DNA of 64,000 nt from Rickettsia hoogstraalii (GCF_000825685.1 NZ_CCXM01000001.1:891828-955827), one strand, 5' to 3'; numbered from the stretch's first letter, positions 27,629 to 39,224 are shown. Notes: generated from the letters alone by a model not told the origin. A program made the numbers and translations.

Positions 27629-28111
27629 ATGTCACGTCGTCACGCCGCCGAAAAGCGAGTAATTTTACCTGATATGAAATATAACAGTATTTTACTGTCA
27701 AGATTTATCAATAATATTATGAAAGAAGGGAAGAAAGCCCTTGCAGAGAAAATTGTTTATTCAGCCTTTAATAAAATTGAAAAGAAGCATAGAGTCGATC
27801 CGTATCAAACCTTTAATAATGCTATGCATAACGTGAAGCCGCATTTAGAAGTAACTTCGGTTAGGGTTGGAGGAGCTAATTATCAAGTTCCGACGCATGT
27901 TGATGAAAGAAGAGGATATGCTCTTGCTAGCCGTTGGATTATTAATGCTGCGTCAAAACGTTCTGAAAAAATGATGATTGATAAACTTGCCGAAGAGCTG
28001 TTTGAAGCTTCTAATAATAGAGGCGTCGCCATTAAGAAGAAAGAAGATACTCATAAAATGGCTGAAGCTAATAAAGCTTTCTCTCATTTTAGCCCTAAAA
28101 AAATGAAATAA
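27629..28111 (+). CDS. rpsG: 30S ribosomal protein S7
   Basis: Primary assembly protein for the 30S head and E-site region. [20 protein letters not shown] and [19 protein letters not shown] (about residues 77-95) are the S7 signatures. 160 residues, the longer bacterial form. 26 bases after rpsL with a GAGAG ribosome binding site, 13 before fusA. Confidence 0.97.
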   Translation: MSRRHAAEKRVILPDMKYNSILLSRFINNIMKEGKKALAEKIVYSAFNKIEKKHRVDPYQTFNNAMHNVKPHLEVTSVRVGGANYQVPTHVDERRGYALASRWIINAASKRSEKMMIDKLAEELFEASNNRGVAIKKKEDTHKMAEANKAFSHFSPKKMK

Positions 28112-28124
28112 GGTAGGGTATATA

Positions 28125-30224
28125 ATGAGTAAAATAAATAAACTTGAGCATATTCGTAATATAGGAATATGTGCTCACATTGATGCCGGTAAAACCACAA
28201 CTACCGAACGTATTTTATATTATACAGGTAAATCACATAAAATAGGTGAAGTTCATGAGGGCGGTGCTACCATGGACTGGATGGAGCAGGAGCAAGAACG
28301 CGGTATAACCATTACCTCAGCTGCTACTACTTGTAGATGGCAAGATAAGATAATTAATATTATCGATACTCCCGGACACGTTGATTTTACTATCGAAGTA
28401 GAGCGTTCGCTTCGTGTTCTTGACGGTGCGGTTGCAGTATTTGACGGTGTAGCAGGTGTTGAACCTCAGTCTGAAACGGTTTGGAGGCAAGCAGATAAAT
28501 ATAATGTTCCTAGAATGTGTTTTGTCAATAAAATGGACAGAATGGGAGCAGATTTTTATAGATGCGTTGAAATGATCAAAGATCGTTTAGGAGCAAAACC
28601 GCTTGTTATTCAGTTGCCTGTAGGGATTGAAGAAAATTTTAAAGGTATAATTGATCTTGTTAAAATGAAAGCAGTGATTTGGAAAGATGAATCACTTGGT
28701 GCTGAGTATTTTGAAGAAGATATACCTGCCGATATGAAAGACAAGGCTGAAGAATATCGTGCTAAATTACTTGATATGGTTGTTGAGTTAGATGACACGA
28801 TCATGGAAAAATATTTATCAGGTGAAGAAGTAACAGAAGAAGAGATTAAAAGATTAATCAGAAAAGGTACTATTTCAGCAGCATTTTATCCAGTTTTATG
28901 CGGTAGTGCTTTTAAAAATAAAGGAGTACAGCCTTTACTTGATGCTGTAGTAGATTTCCTACCTTCGCCTATTGATATAGGTATAGTAAAAGGTATGGAA
29001 GTAAGTACTGGTGAAGAAAAAGATTTTCCTATTTCGGTAACTGAGCCTTTTGCAGCTTTAGCATTTAAAATTATGAATGATCCGTTTGTCGGTTCATTAA
29101 CTTTTATTAGAATATATTCAGGTAAAATTGCTTCAGGAACCACTGTTATTAATACCGTAAAGAATAAAAGAGAAAAAATCGGTAGAATGCTATTAATGCA
29201 TGCTAATAATCGTGAAGACGTAAAAGAAGCATCAGCAGGTGATATAGTAGCTTTAGCAGGTCTTAAAGATACTACTACCGGTGATACGTTGTCCGATATG
29301 GATAAGCAAGTAATCTTAGAAAGAATGGAATTCCCGGAGCCGGTAATTGAGCTTGCGGTAGAACCTAAATCAACAGCCGATCAAGAAAAAATGGGTCTCG
29401 CACTTTCTCGTTTAGCAGCTGAAGATCCATCATTTAGAGTTTCAACGGATCATGAAACAGGACAAACAGTGATAAAAGGAATGGGAGAACTCCATTTAGA
29501 AATTATCATTGATCGTATGAGAAGAGAGTTTAAGGTTGAAGCAAATATTGGAGCTCCTCAAGTAGCATATCGTGAAACTATAACAAAAGCTTGCGAAATC
29601 GATTATACCCATAAGAAACAATCCGGCGGTGCAGGACAATTTGCTCGTGTAAAAATTATTTTTGAGCCTCTAAAAGAGGTAAAAGATCTAAAAGATGAAG
29701 ATAAAAATAAAACTTTTGTCTTTGAAAGTAAAATCGTCGGCGGTGCCGTGCCTAAAGAATATATACCGGGTGTTGAAAAAGGTTTAAATAATATTAGAGA
29801 AACCGGTGTTATTGCCGGTTATCCTATGATTGATTTTAAAGCGACTTTAGTTGACGGTGCGTTTCATGATGTAGATTCTAGTGTACTTGCGTTTGAAATT
29901 GCTGCAAAGGTAGCCTTTAGAGAAGGGATGCCGAAAGGTAATCCTAAATTACTTGAGCCGATTATGAAAGTTGAAGTTATCACTCCTGATGAATATATGG
30001 GTGATATTATAGGTGATTTAAATAGTCGTAGAGGGCAAATTCAAAGCATGGATCCAAGAGGAAATGCTCAAGTAGTTACTGCGAATGTTCCTTTAGCGGA
30101 AATGTTTGGTTATGTTAATACACTTAGGTCTTTATCTCAAGGTAGAGCTCAGTTTAGTATGATATTCTCTCATTATGATCAAGTGCCGAGTCAAGTAGCT
30201 GATATTATTAAAGCTAAAAAATAA
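28125..30224 (+). CDS. fusA: elongation factor G
   Basis: GTPase that drives ribosomal translocation and, with RRF, recycling. G1 [14 protein letters not shown] (residues 17-30), G2 [13 protein letters not shown]3 [10 protein letters not shown]4 NKMDRMG; domains II-V follow with a C-terminal [18 protein letters not shown]. 699 residues. The usual downstream tuf gene is absent: after a 162-base gap comes tRNA-Trp. Confidence 0.98.
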   Translation: MSKINKLEHIRNIGICAHIDAGKTTTTERILYYTGKSHKIGEVHEGGATMDWMEQEQERGITITSAATTCRWQDKIINIIDTPGHVDFTIEVERSLRVLDGAVAVFDGVAGVEPQSETVWRQADKYNVPRMCFVNKMDRMGADFYRCVEMIKDRLGAKPLVIQLPVGIEENFKGIIDLVKMKAVIWKDESLGAEYFEEDIPADMKDKAEEYRAKLLDMVVELDDTIMEKYLSGEEVTEEEIKRLIRKGTISAAFYPVLCGSAFKNKGVQPLLDAVVDFLPSPIDIGIVKGMEVSTGEEKDFPISVTEPFAALAFKIMNDPFVGSLTFIRIYSGKIASGTTVINTVKNKREKIGRMLLMHANNREDVKEASAGDIVALAGLKDTTTGDTLSDMDKQVILERMEFPEPVIELAVEPKSTADQEKMGLALSRLAAEDPSFRVSTDHETGQTVIKGMGELHLEIIIDRMRREFKVEANIGAPQVAYRETITKACEIDYTHKKQSGGAGQFARVKIIFEPLKEVKDLKDEDKNKTFVFESKIVGGAVPKEYIPGVEKGLNNIRETGVIAGYPMIDFKATLVDGAFHDVDSSVLAFEIAAKVAFREGMPKGNPKLLEPIMKVEVITPDEYMGDIIGDLNSRRGQIQSMDPRGNAQVVTANVPLAEMFGYVNTLRSLSQGRAQFSMIFSHYDQVPSQVADIIKAKK

Positions 30225-30386
30225 TTGATGGATCTAATTAGATATAATTAATGTCATGTCTTGCAAAGGTAAATGTTGTTTTACTGTGACAGCTTATATA
30301 AATTAGAAGTACTGATTATTATAGTAATTTTTTAATAATAACAAATATTTTTAATAAATTTATTGATTTTTTATTAAAAATATGAT

Positions 30387-30462
30387 AGGAGTGTAGCTCA
30401 ATTGGTAGAGCGCCGGTCTCCAAAACCGGAGGTTGCGGGTTCGATGCCTGTCGCTCCTGCCA
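30387..30462 (+). tRNA. trnW: tRNA-Trp (anticodon CCA)
   Basis: 76 bases including an encoded 3' CCA. Acceptor arms AGGAGTG and CGCTCCT pair (with one G-T), D arm GCTC..GAGC, anticodon stem CCGGT/ACCGG around loop CTCCAAA giving CCA, T arm GCGGG..GTTCGATGC..CCTGT. Discriminator G as expected for Trp. It lies directly before secE, as in the classical tufB-trpT-secE order but with fusA in place of tuf. Confidence 0.95.
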
Positions 30463-30529
30463 TTATAGGTTTAGAGCTTTTTGCTATAAAATATAGAATT
30501 TTTACAAATATTTGCTTATAGAGAAAAAT

Positions 30530-30645
30530 TTGAAAGAGATACTTCGCCTCGAATCGCAGCGTACATGCTAGTATGTGAGAATTCCAGTGTTAGATCATTG
30601 TCTCAATTGTCTCTAGAAGTAGAATTTTGTAAGAAGTCTAATAAA
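30530..30645. repeat. possible decayed palindromic element before secE
   Basis: The gap between tRNA-Trp and secE contains TCGCAGCGTACATGCTAGTA then TGTGAGAATTCC, similar to the RPE core at 54262 (CCGCAGCGTAG...CTACGTGAGGA). The outer arms are poorly preserved, so this is at most a remnant. It is open in one frame, creating a false N-terminal extension of secE. Confidence 0.4.
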
Positions 30646-30660
30646 TTACCTAACAAAAAT

Positions 30661-30861
30661 ATGTTTAAAGAATATAAAATTTATAAGTTTTTTGAACAAG
30701 TTAAACAAGAAACTTATAAGGTAGTTTGGCCAACTAGAAAAGAGCTTGTTGCTTCAACATTAGTAGTGGTAGTAGCAGTTTTTATTTTTAGCCTAATTTG
30801 TTTGGTACTTGATTATAGTATACATAACATAATGCAGCTTTTGCTTAATATCGGCAAATAG
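30661..30861 (+). CDS. secE: preprotein translocase subunit SecE
   Basis: Small essential membrane subunit of SecYEG. From ATG 30661 the protein is 66 residues: amphipathic [20 protein letters not shown], the SecE signature with VWPTRKE, then one transmembrane helix ([20 protein letters not shown]). An in-frame upstream ATG at 30565 would add 32 residues with no resemblance to SecE and overlaps the repeat remnant. nusG follows 15 bases later. Confidence 0.93.
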
Positions 30862-30876
30862 TATAAGGAATAAATT

Positions 30877-31455
30877 GTGACAGAACAGAGTATAGATAAT
30901 ATATTGCCTTCTTCTGAAAAAAATGTAAAGCAGTGGTATGTAGTACATACGACATCAGGAGCAGAAAAACGCATTAAAGAAGATATGCTTAGAAGAATCG
31001 CTAAACAGAAAATGACGGATTTTTTTGAAGATATATTAATACCTGTTTTTGGAGTTTCTGAAGTTAAACGCGGTAAAAATGTCAAGGTAGAAAAAAAACT
31101 AATGCCGAGTTATATCTTGATAAAGATGAATATGACTGATAAATCTTGGCATTTAGTAAAAAATATACCAGGAGTAACCGGCTTTTTAGGAAGCAAGACC
31201 ACACCAAAAGCTCTTACGGAAAGCGAAATACAGAATATTTTTAATAATTTGGAAGCAGAAGCTAAAGAAGCAAAGAATTCTAAATTGTATGAAGTTGGTG
31301 AAATAGTGACTGTTACAGACGGTCCTTTTGAAACTTTCACCGGTACGGTAGAAGAAATAGATCAAGAAAAAAATAGGTTAAAAGTTTCAGTATCAATATT
31401 TGGTAAAGCAACTCCAATAGAACTAAATTTTAACCAAGTAAAGAAAAATGATTAA
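30877..31455 (+). CDS. nusG: transcription termination/antitermination factor NusG
   Basis: Binds RNA polymerase and Rho/S10. NGN domain with [20 protein letters not shown] at the start and [11 protein letters not shown] near residue 105. C-terminal KOW domain has [19 protein letters not shown] (about 147-165). 192 residues. Initiated by TTG/GTG region; start chosen at GTG 30877 (AAATTGTGACAG), with AAGGAA upstream. Confidence 0.96.
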   Translation: MTEQSIDNILPSSEKNVKQWYVVHTTSGAEKRIKEDMLRRIAKQKMTDFFEDILIPVFGVSEVKRGKNVKVEKKLMPSYILIKMNMTDKSWHLVKNIPGVTGFLGSKTTPKALTESEIQNIFNNLEAEAKEAKNSKLYEVGEIVTVTDGPFETFTGTVEEIDQEKNRLKVSVSIFGKATPIELNFNQVKKND

Positions 31456-31563
31456 AAGCCGATAGTATTTTTAGAATACTAAATAAAATGAAGAGTAAGA
31501 AAAATAAATTAATTTTTAATAAAAGTGAAAACCGCTTTTCATTTTCATTACTCATTATTTAAA

Positions 31564-31583
31564 ACTTCTTCAGAAAAAGAAGT
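31564..31583 (+). promoter_or_regulatory. hairpin in the rplK leader
   Basis: ACTTCTT, loop CAGAAA, AAGAAGT: a perfect 7-base-pair stem in the 227-base gap between nusG and rplK. Another possible stem, TAGTATT/AATACTA, lies at about 31464-31482. In other bacteria ribosomal protein L1 represses the rplK-rplA mRNA through leader structure. Whether this hairpin is that site is not shown. Confidence 0.3.
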
Positions 31584-31682
31584 ATATGTCTAATTAGGAC
31601 TAAAGTGCAATATATAAACTACCTCTACGTAAGAGTGTTATAAAGTAATATTAATTTAAGAGAAAAATAAGGATATTTATAA

Positions 31683-32120
31683 ATGTCTCAGAAAGCAATA
31701 AAAGGTTATATTAACTTGATAATTCCGGCCGGCGGAGCCACTCCTGCTCCTCCTATAGGACCGGCCCTTGGGCAAAGAAAAGTTAATATTAAAACATTTT
31801 GTGATGAATTTAATAATAGTACAAAAGATACGGAAAAAGGAGTACCTTTGCCGACTTTAATTACTGTTTATGAAAATAGTAGTTTTTCTTTTAAAATAAA
31901 AACTCCTCCTGCCTCTTATTTTTTAAAGAAATATGCTAAAATTACTAAAGGTTCTAGTGCTACTAAGAAAGAAGCCGTAGTAGGTAAAGTTACTATGGAT
32001 GATTGTCGTGAAATTGCAAAGTTAAAAATGCCTGATTTAAATACAAAAGATATTGAAGCAGCAACAAAAATTATTTGTGGTAGTGCTGCATCTATGGGAC
32101 TTGAAGTGGTAGGGAATTAA
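31683..32120 (+). CDS. rplK: 50S ribosomal protein L11
   Basis: Forms the GTPase-associated centre with 23S rRNA. The N-terminal [20 protein letters not shown] with GQRKVNI binds thiostrepton-type drugs and factors. The C-terminal RNA-binding domain has KITKGSS and [19 protein letters not shown]. 145 residues. Five bases before rplA. Confidence 0.97.
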   Translation: MSQKAIKGYINLIIPAGGATPAPPIGPALGQRKVNIKTFCDEFNNSTKDTEKGVPLPTLITVYENSSFSFKIKTPPASYFLKKYAKITKGSSATKKEAVVGKVTMDDCREIAKLKMPDLNTKDIEAATKIICGSAASMGLEVVGN

Positions 32121-32125
32121 TTATT

Positions 32126-32845
32126 ATGTCAAATAAGAAAGATGTTGCCGTAAAAATTAGCGGCGGTAAAAAAATAAGAGAAGCTAGAGAAAAAGTAAAA
32201 TCAGATACTTTATATAATTTAACAAATGCAGTTGAACGATTAAAGTCAGCATCATATGTTAAATTTGATCCAACCTTAGAAATAGTTATGAAGCTTGGAA
32301 TTGATCCTAGGCATTCCGATCAAATGGTACGTGGTGTAGTTAATTTACCTGCCGGTACAGGCAAAACCGTAAGAGTTGCCGTTATTTGTAAAGAAGAAAG
32401 AGAAGAAGAAGCTAAAAGTGCCGGGGCAGATTTAGTAGGTTCAACAAATATTATTGATGAAATTAAAGCAAGGAAAATTAATTTCGATGTATGTATAGCT
32501 ACTCCCGATATGATGGCAGCTATAGGTTCAGTTGCAAGAATTTTAGGACCAAAAGGTTTAATGCCTAACCCTAAACTTGGTACCGTAACTTTAGATATTA
32601 AAAATGCTATTAAAAATGCTAAAAGCGGTCAGGTAGAATATAGAGCAGAGAAAGCAGGTATAATTCATGCAGGGCTTGGAAAATTATCTTTTTCAGACCA
32701 AGATTTATTAAAAAATTTAAATGCGTTTATTGAGGCAGTAATTAAAGCGAAACCTGCCGGATTAAAAGGAAGTTATTTAAAAGCAATGTATTTATCTTCT
32801 ACTATGGGAGCATCGGTACAAATAGATTTAACTAGTATAGCATAA
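32126..32845 (+). CDS. rplA: 50S ribosomal protein L1
   Basis: L1-stalk protein and usual autoregulator of the rplK-rplA mRNA. Family phrases [38 protein letters not shown] and [14 protein letters not shown]. 239 residues, typical. A 110-base gap with a GCCGTTTAACGGT hairpin follows before rplJ. Confidence 0.97.
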   Translation: MSNKKDVAVKISGGKKIREAREKVKSDTLYNLTNAVERLKSASYVKFDPTLEIVMKLGIDPRHSDQMVRGVVNLPAGTGKTVRVAVICKEEREEEAKSAGADLVGSTNIIDEIKARKINFDVCIATPDMMAAIGSVARILGPKGLMPNPKLGTVTLDIKNAIKNAKSGQVEYRAEKAGIIHAGLGKLSFSDQDLLKNLNAFIEAVIKAKPAGLKGSYLKAMYLSSTMGASVQIDLTSIA

Positions 32846-32955
32846 TTTTTATAGCCGTTTAACGGTAGTATAGTAATAATAAAAAAGTTTTGTTATTTTA
32901 AGTATTTGTATCAGTTTAAATATATTAAACTGTGTTATAAAAGGAGAATTAAAAG

Positions 32956-33465
32956 GTGTTAAGATCAGAAAAACCGGTAGCAGTAGAGGATATTGTAAAT
33001 ATTTATAAAGAATCGCCCTCCGTAATTATTACTCATTATCATGGGTTAACCGTTAGTCAAGTGAGTTCACTTAGAGAATCACTTAAATCTAAAGAAGCAG
33101 GTTTTAAAGTAGTTAAAAATACTTTAGCAAAAATAGCTGCAAATCAAACAGGGCTTGATAGTATTGCTAATTTATTTGCAGGTCCTACTGCTATTGTTTA
33201 TTCTAAAGAACCGGTTGAGATGGCAAAATTAGTAGTTAATTTTGCTAAGGCTAATGATAATCTTAAGATTATCGGTGGAATAGTTGATAATCACGTATTA
33301 GATGAACATTCAATAAAAGAACTTTCTAAGCTACCTTCACTTAATGAGCTTAGAGGTAAAATTGTTGGGTTATTACAAGCACCGGCTACTAAGGTTGTAG
33401 GTGTTTTACAAGCCCCGTCTTCGAGTATGGCGAGAGTAATACAAGCACATGCTAGTAAAAATTAA
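32956..33465 (+). CDS. rplJ: 50S ribosomal protein L10
   Basis: Base of the L7/L12 stalk. GTG start at 32956 preceded by AAGGAG and [26 protein letters not shown], then [12 protein letters not shown] and the C-terminal helix that binds L7/L12 dimers. 169 residues. In the usual rplJ-rplL order, but 194 bases separate it from rplL, holding a stem-loop that recurs before rpoB. Confidence 0.96.
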   Translation: MLRSEKPVAVEDIVNIYKESPSVIITHYHGLTVSQVSSLRESLKSKEAGFKVVKNTLAKIAANQTGLDSIANLFAGPTAIVYSKEPVEMAKLVVNFAKANDNLKIIGGIVDNHVLDEHSIKELSKLPSLNELRGKIVGLLQAPATKVVGVLQAPSSSMARVIQAHASKN

Positions 33466-33520
33466 CTTAAAGGTTACTGCACTAAGGATTTTAATTGATA
33501 ATTAAAGAACTTTTATAGCG

Positions 33521-33590
33521 AAAATTAATAAGGTTTTTTATAGGAGATTGTTCTTATTTTAAAAAAATCTTATAATTTGTAGCAAAAAAG
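33521..33590 (+). repeat. repeated stem-loop, copy A (upstream of rplL)
   Basis: AAAATTAATAAGGTTTTTTA, a purine-rich loop (TAGGAGATTG), then TTTAAAAAAATCTTATAATT: an AT-rich hairpin about 70 bases before the rplL start. Three relatives (B 34103-34162, C 34494-34550, D 34823-34889) stand between rplL and rpoB and none was seen elsewhere. Confidence 0.65.
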
Positions 33591-33659
33591 AATTTAATTA
33601 ACTTTGAAATACCTGATGCAGTAATCTCTCAATATAAAAAAAGTAAAAAGGAAAAAATT

Positions 33660-34037
33660 ATGGCAGATTTAGCTAAAATTGAAGAACAATTATCATCATT
33701 AACATTAATGCAAGCAGCTGAGCTTGTGAAAATGCTAGAAGAAAAATGGGGTGTATCTGCAGCAGCACCTGTAGCTGTAGCGGCTGCCGGTGCAACAGCT
33801 CCTGCGGCTGAAGCAGCTGCTGAAAAAACTGAGTTTGAAATAGTTTTAATGGCTGCAGGTGATAAGAAAGTTGAAGTAATTAAAGTCGTAAAAGATATTA
33901 CGGGTCTTGGTTTAATTGAAGCTAAGAAATTAGTTGATGAAGCTCCAAAGCCTATGAAAAGCAATGTAAAAAAAGCAGAAGCTGAAGAAATCAAAGGTAA
34001 GTTAGAAGCTGCTGGAGCAAAAGTTGAATTAAAATAA
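33660..34037 (+). CDS. rplL: 50S ribosomal protein L7/L12
   Basis: Stalk protein that recruits translation factors. N-terminal dimerisation domain (to about residue 33), Ala/Pro-rich hinge, then the factor-binding domain [20 protein letters not shown] and [19 protein letters not shown]. 125 residues, normal. Followed by a long noncoding stretch with a rho-independent terminator. Confidence 0.97.
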   Translation: MADLAKIEEQLSSLTLMQAAELVKMLEEKWGVSAAAPVAVAAAGATAPAAEAAAEKTEFEIVLMAAGDKKVEVIKVVKDITGLGLIEAKKLVDEAPKPMKSNVKKAEAEEIKGKLEAAGAKVELK

Positions 34038-34048
34038 TTATTTCTGCA

Positions 34049-34930
34049 CTAGGTTCTGTTAAAGAAAAATTAAATTATTCGTATTTTTAGATATTTTTAA
34101 GTAAAAATTAATAAGATTCTTGTTGGAACAGTTATATTTATTCAAAAAAAAAAATCTTGTGGTTTTCAATCAAAAACAACTAAATATAGATTAATTTTTT
34201 TTACAAGACCTAATATTTTTTGCATTACATGATGAAATATTTTATAGCTTTAAATTAACTTCTTAAAATCTAAAAAGCCTTATTTTAGTAATTAAATTTG
34301 AATAAGGCTTTTTTGTTTAAAAATTATTTTAAAGCTAATGTAAGTTATTTTTTTGAAATAGGTTAAAGCTATTACATTGAAAATCTTATTGATTAAAATA
34401 ATTTTGTTAACGTACCATACGTCTAGAAATTTAAATTATTGAAATTTTCTAGGTTCTGTAAACATTTATAATTGATTTTTAATAAAAATTAATGAGATTT
34501 TTGAATGAATAGTACCTAATTTTAAAAAAAATCTTATAATTTTTTGTAACAAACAAATAACCAAAATCAAATCTTTTTGGAAATGTTCGCAGAGCCTACA
34601 CAAGATCTAAATAAGAAACTTACTAGGTTTCTTTAATTTAAGTTCTATGTAAAAAATTCAGTATATTTTATTTTACTGCAAATTATAAACATTTTATTGA
34701 AATAGGTAGCTATTCCAATAAAAATTTTACTGTTTAAAATATAAATAATTTAAATTTTATATACAGAACCTAGGTTTTAAACACTTTTGATTAATGATTA
34801 TAATTAGGAGATATTTTTAAGCAAAAATTAATAAGATTTTTGAGAGGAGAGTTTATTACTATTTCAAAAAAACCTTATGATTTACAGCTAAAAAGAGCCA
34901 TAATTATGATTATTCTATTAAAAATGCATA
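34049..34930. repeat. 943-base rplL-rpoB gap: three degenerate tandem units with stem-loops
   Basis: No gene is visible. Three units begin with CTAGGTTCTGT-like text (34049, 34449, 34769). Each then has an AAAAATTAATAAGATTTTT ... AAAAAATCTTATAATT hairpin (copies B, C, D). The first two also share TGAAATAGGT..AGCTATT and a hairpin farther on. Copies B and D match over about 34 bases (ATATTTTTAAG then AAAAATTAATAAG). Spacing is about 400 and 320 bases. The pattern suggests old tandem duplication of a leader segment. Promoters for rpoB presumably lie here, but none stands out. Confidence 0.6.
34272..34317 (+). terminator. rho-independent terminator downstream of rplL
   Basis: AAAAAGCCTTATT, a 19-base loop region, AATAAGGCTTTTTTG: an 11-12 base-pair stem directly followed by a T run. 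It would end most rplKAJL transcripts and leave rpoBC to read-through or its own promoter. A weaker hairpin AAGAAACTTACTAGGTTTCTT is at 34614-34634. Confidence 0.8.
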
Positions 34931-34980
34931 GGACCTAATCACTTCAATACGGGCAGTAATTTTATCAGTCAGGAGATTAT

Positions 34981-37900
34981 ATGGTTTCATTAAGGGATAA
35001 TATAGAAGCACAACCCTTGTCACATAATAGAAGAATAAGAAAAAATTTCGGTCACATAAATTTAGTAGCAGGTATACCGAATTTGATTGAAATTCAAAAA
35101 AATTCATATGAAAAAAACTTTCTACAGTTAAATATTAAAGATTCTGAAAGAAAAAATAAAGGTTTACAATCTATATTAAACTCAATTTTTCCTATTTCAG
35201 ATTCCTCTAATATTGCTAATTTAGAATTTGTAAAATATGAATTCGATACTCCAAAATATGATGTAGAAGAGTGCAGTCAAAGAAGTTTAAGTTATGCTGC
35301 TCCTCTTAAAGTTACTTTAAGGTTAAGTATTTGGGATATAGATGAGGATACCGGTACTAGAGAAATTAAAGGGATTAAAGAGCAAGAAGTATATATGGGT
35401 GATATCCCATTAATGACTAAAAACGGTACTTTTATCATTAATGGTACAGAAAGAGTAGTTGTATCGCAAATGCATCGCTCACCTGGCGTATTCTTTTATC
35501 ATGATGAAGGAAAAGTCCACTCTTCCGGCAAGCTTTTATATTCTGCTCGTGTTATTCCATATAGAGGGTCTTGGCTTGATTTAGAATTCGACGCTAAGGA
35601 TGTTATTTATTTTAGGATTGATAGAAAAAGAAAGCTTTATGCTACTACTTTGCTTAGAGCTATAGGTATGAGTACTGAAGAAATTATAAAATTTTATTAT
35701 AATTCAGTAACTTATAAGCTTGTTAAAAATAAAGGTTGGGCGGTTAAATTTATACCTCAGCATATTACTGCTCATCGTTTAACAAGTGATTTAGTAGATG
35801 CAGATACCGGAAATGTTTTACTGAAAGCAGGGCAAAAAATTACTCCGCGTTTAGCTAAAAAATATTTTGGGGAAGGGCTTAATAATATTTTAGTAGCTCA
35901 TGAAACTTTAATCGGCAAATATCTATCCGAAGATTTAAGGGATCCTGTAAACAATGAAGTATTAGCAAAAATCGGTGAAATGATTACTGCTGATATGCTA
36001 AATGTTATTAATGATCTTAAAATTAAAAATGTTAATGTATTAGTAATCAATCCTCAATCCGGTCCATATATAAGAAATACCTTATTTGCTGATAAGAATC
36101 AGGACCGTGAGGCAGCATTATGTGACATTTTTAGAGTTTTAAGACCCGGTGAACCTGCTAATATAGAAGCGGCTGAAAGCCTGTTTTATAATTTATTCTT
36201 TGATGCGGAAAGATATGATCTTTCAGAAGTCGGACGAATAAAAATGAATTCTAGGTTAGAGCTGAATATTTCTGAAGAAGTTACGGTTTTAACAATTGAT
36301 GATATTAAAAATATCGTAAGAGTTTTAGTAGAGCTTAAAGACGGTGAAGGTATCATAGACGATATTGATCATTTAGGTAATAGAAGGGTTAGATCAGTAG
36401 GTGAATTGATAGAAAATCAATTTAGAATAGGTTTAGTCCGAATGGAAAAATCTGTAATTGAAAGGATGTCGGCAGGTGATGTTGATACCGTAATGCCTCA
36501 TGATTTAGTAAATTCCAAGATTTTAGTTTCAGTCGTAAAAGAATTTTTTAGTACCTCCCAATTATCCCAATTTATGGATCAAACAAATCCATTATCGGAA
36601 ATAACTCATAAAAGAAGGCTGTCGGCACTCGGTCCCGGAGGTCTTAGTCGAGATCGAGCAGGTTTTGAGGTGCGTGACGTACATCCGACTCATTACGGTC
36701 GTATTTGTCCTATTGAAACACCTGAAGGTCAGAATATCGGGTTAATTAACTCTATGGCTACTTATGCTAGGATAAATAAACACGGTTTTATAGAGAGTCC
36801 GTATAGAAGAGTTAAAGATGGGCATGTAACTGATGAAGTGGTATATCTTTCTGCTATTGAAGAAGGTAAATACAAAATTGGACAAGCAAATTCTAAAATT
36901 GATAAAGACGGAAAGTTGCAAGGAGAGTTTATTAATTGCCGTGTTGAAGGCGGTAATTTTGTAATGGTAGAACCGCATGAGGTAGATTTTATTGATGTGA
37001 CTCCTATGCAGGTAGTATCGGTTGCGGCTTCTCTTATACCTTTCTTAGAAAACGATGATGCTAACCGTGCTTTGATGGGTTCAAACATGCAAAGACAAGC
37101 TGTTCCTTTAATTAAAACAGATGCACCTTTTGTAGGTACCGGAGTTGAAGGGGTAGTAGCTAAAGATTCCGGAGCATCAGTACTTGCATTACATGACGGT
37201 ATTGTTGAGCAGGTAGATTCAAATAGAATAGTGATTAGAACTCTAGAACAAAAAATTGATGGTTCTCCTTCTGTTGATATTTATAATTTATTAAAATTCC
37301 AAAAATCCAATCATAATACTTGTATAAATCAAAAGCCTTTAGTTAAGGTCGGTCATTACGTTAAGAAAAACGATATTATAGCTGACGGTCCTAGTACGGA
37401 TAACGGTGAAATTGCTTTAGGTAGAAATGTGCTTGTGGCTTTCTTACCTTGGAACGGTTATAATTTTGAAGATTCAATTTTAATATCTGAACGTATAGTA
37501 AAAGAGGATGTATTTACATCTATTCATATTGAAGAGTTTGAAGTAATAGCTAGAGATACACGCCTTGGTCCTGAAGAAATTACCCGTGATATACCGAATG
37601 TAAGCGAAGAAGCGTTGCGTCATCTTGATGAAGTCGGAATAATTTATGTAGGTGCAGAAGTAAAAGCCGGTGATATTTTAGTCGGAAAAGTAACACCAAA
37701 AAGTGAATCGCCTATTACTCCTGAAGAGAAGCTACTACGTGCTATTTTTGGGGAAAAAGCTTTTGACGTAAAAGATTCATCGCTGCGTGTACCTTCTGGA
37801 GTTAACGGAACTGTAGTAGAAGTAAGGGTATTTTCTCGTAGGGGTGTAGAAAAAGACCAGCGAGCTATTGCTATTGAAAAACAACAAATTGAAAAATTAG

Positions 37901-39102
37901 CAAAAGACAGAGACGATGAGTTAGAAATTATTGAGCATTTTGTGTTTAGTTGGCTTGAAAAGCTTTTAATAGGGCAGGTGATTGTTAAAGGTTCTAAGCA
38001 AGTAAAAGCAGGACAAACAATTACTAGTGAAACGCTAAAAAGCTTATCTAAAGGGCAATTTTGGCAGCTTACCGTGGAGGATGTAAATGTAATGAATGAA
38101 ATAGAGCAGATAAAGACTCATTATGATGAGAAAAAAAATGCTCTTGATAAAAGATTTGCTACTAAGGTGGAGAAGCTGCAAAGCGGTGATGATTTACCTC
38201 AGGGAGCTTTAAAAGTAGTAAAAGTGTTTATTGCAACTAAGCATAAATTACAACCCGGTGATAAGATGGCAGGAAGACACGGTAATAAAGGTGTTATTTC
38301 ACGTATTGTACCTGAAGAGGATATGCCGTTTTTAGAAAATGGAAAAGTAGTGGATATTGTTCTTAATCCGCTTGGTCTTCCGTCTCGTATGAATATAGGG
38401 CAGATTTTAGAGACTCATCTTGGGTGGGCATCAATAAATTTAGCACAAAAAATATCTGAATTAGTCAAGGAATATCAAAATAAACAGATCGGTATTGAGC
38501 AGATTAAGAAATTCTTAATTGAGTTGTACGGAGAAGATATTAATTCTATACTTGAAAGATCGGAAGAAGAGATTATCTCTTTCTGTAATAAAGCAAGTAA
38601 AGGAGTACATTTTGCAACTCCTGTATTTGACGGAGCAAAAGTTCAAGACGTTAAAGATATGTTAAAACTTGCCGGTCAAGATCCTTCAGGACAAGTAAAA
38701 TTAATTGACGGTAGAACCGGTGAATATTTTGATCGTCTCGTAACCGTTGGACAGAAATATTTGCTGAAATTGCATCACTTAGTCGATAATAAAATTCACT
38801 CTCGTTCTATAGGACCTTATAGCTTAGTAACTCAGCAACCGCTTGGAGGTAAGTCTCATTTCGGTGGACAGCGTTTCGGAGAAATGGAATGCTGGGCATT
38901 ACAAGCTTACGGTGCGGCTTATACGTTACAGGAAATGTTAACGGTTAAGTCGGATGACGTAAACGGTAGGATCAAAACTTATGATTCTATAGTACGTGGT
39001 GAAAATAATTTTGAATCAGGTATTCCTGAATCATTTAATGTTATGATAAAAGAATTTAGATCTTTATGTCTTAACGTAAAGCTTGAAGTAACTTCGAGTT
39101 AG
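34981..39102 (+). CDS. rpoB: RNA polymerase subunit beta
   Basis: 1373-residue beta subunit. The rifampicin pocket is [14 protein letters not shown] and [13 protein letters not shown] (about residues 527-554), with the Asp, His and Ser equivalents of E. coli 516, 526 and 531 unchanged. Later signatures are [25 protein letters not shown] and the C-terminal [19 protein letters not shown]. Residue 973 is Leu ([11 protein letters not shown], codon TTA 37897-37899). A palindromic element separates it from rpoC (185-base gap). Confidence 0.98.
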   Translation: MVSLRDNIEAQPLSHNRRIRKNFGHINLVAGIPNLIEIQKNSYEKNFLQLNIKDSERKNKGLQSILNSIFPISDSSNIANLEFVKYEFDTPKYDVEECSQRSLSYAAPLKVTLRLSIWDIDEDTGTREIKGIKEQEVYMGDIPLMTKNGTFIINGTERVVVSQMHRSPGVFFYHDEGKVHSSGKLLYSARVIPYRGSWLDLEFDAKDVIYFRIDRKRKLYATTLLRAIGMSTEEIIKFYYNSVTYKLVKNKGWAVKFIPQHITAHRLTSDLVDADTGNVLLKAGQKITPRLAKKYFGEGLNNILVAHETLIGKYLSEDLRDPVNNEVLAKIGEMITADMLNVINDLKIKNVNVLVINPQSGPYIRNTLFADKNQDREAALCDIFRVLRPGEPANIEAAESLFYNLFFDAERYDLSEVGRIKMNSRLELNISEEVTVLTIDDIKNIVRVLVELKDGEGIIDDIDHLGNRRVRSVGELIENQFRIGLVRMEKSVIERMSAGDVDTVMPHDLVNSKILVSVVKEFFSTSQLSQFMDQTNPLSEITHKRRLSALGPGGLSRDRAGFEVRDVHPTHYGRICPIETPEGQNIGLINSMATYARINKHGFIESPYRRVKDGHVTDEVVYLSAIEEGKYKIGQANSKIDKDGKLQGEFINCRVEGGNFVMVEPHEVDFIDVTPMQVVSVAASLIPFLENDDANRALMGSNMQRQAVPLIKTDAPFVGTGVEGVVAKDSGASVLALHDGIVEQVDSNRIVIRTLEQKIDGSPSVDIYNLLKFQKSNHNTCINQKPLVKVGHYVKKNDIIADGPSTDNGEIALGRNVLVAFLPWNGYNFEDSILISERIVKEDVFTSIHIEEFEVIARDTRLGPEEITRDIPNVSEEALRHLDEVGIIYVGAEVKAGDILVGKVTPKSESPITPEEKLLRAIFGEKAFDVKDSSLRVPSGVNGTVVEVRVFSRRGVEKDQRAIAIEKQQIEKLAKDRDDELEIIEHFVFSWLEKLLIGQVIVKGSKQVKAGQTITSETLKSLSKGQFWQLTVEDVNVMNEIEQIKTHYDEKKNALDKRFATKVEKLQSGDDLPQGALKVVKVFIATKHKLQPGDKMAGRHGNKGVISRIVPEEDMPFLENGKVVDIVLNPLGLPSRMNIGQILETHLGWASINLAQKISELVKEYQNKQIGIEQIKKFLIELYGEDINSILERSEEEIISFCNKASKGVHFATPVFDGAKVQDVKDMLKLAGQDPSGQVKLIDGRTGEYFDRLVTVGQKYLLKLHHLVDNKIHSRSIGPYSLVTQQPLGGKSHFGGQRFGEMECWALQAYGAAYTLQEMLTVKSDDVNGRIKTYDSIVRGENNFESGIPESFNVMIKEFRSLCLNVKLEVTSS

Positions 39103-39129
39103 TTATTCTGTGGTTTATGAATACTAAAG

Positions 39130-39224
39130 CGTCATTGCGAGCGGCTAAAAGGAGCGTGGCAATCTCAGGATTTTGGCACGAGATTGCGGGCGTACAATTG
39201 CTCTGCAATTTCCTCGCAATGACG
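39130..39224. repeat. palindromic element between rpoB and rpoC
   Basis: GCGTCATTGCGAGCGGCTAA, internal GGCAATCTCAGG / GAGATTGCGGGC arms, closing TTTCCTCGCAATGACG. It lies 27 bases after the rpoB stop, so the operon mRNA carries a long hairpin between the two largest RNA polymerase genes. Confidence 0.85.

Noticed and set aside
30565..30660. An N-terminal extension of secE
   Set aside because: The extension overlaps a likely repeat remnant and has no SecE similarity; ATG 30661 gives a normal small SecE.
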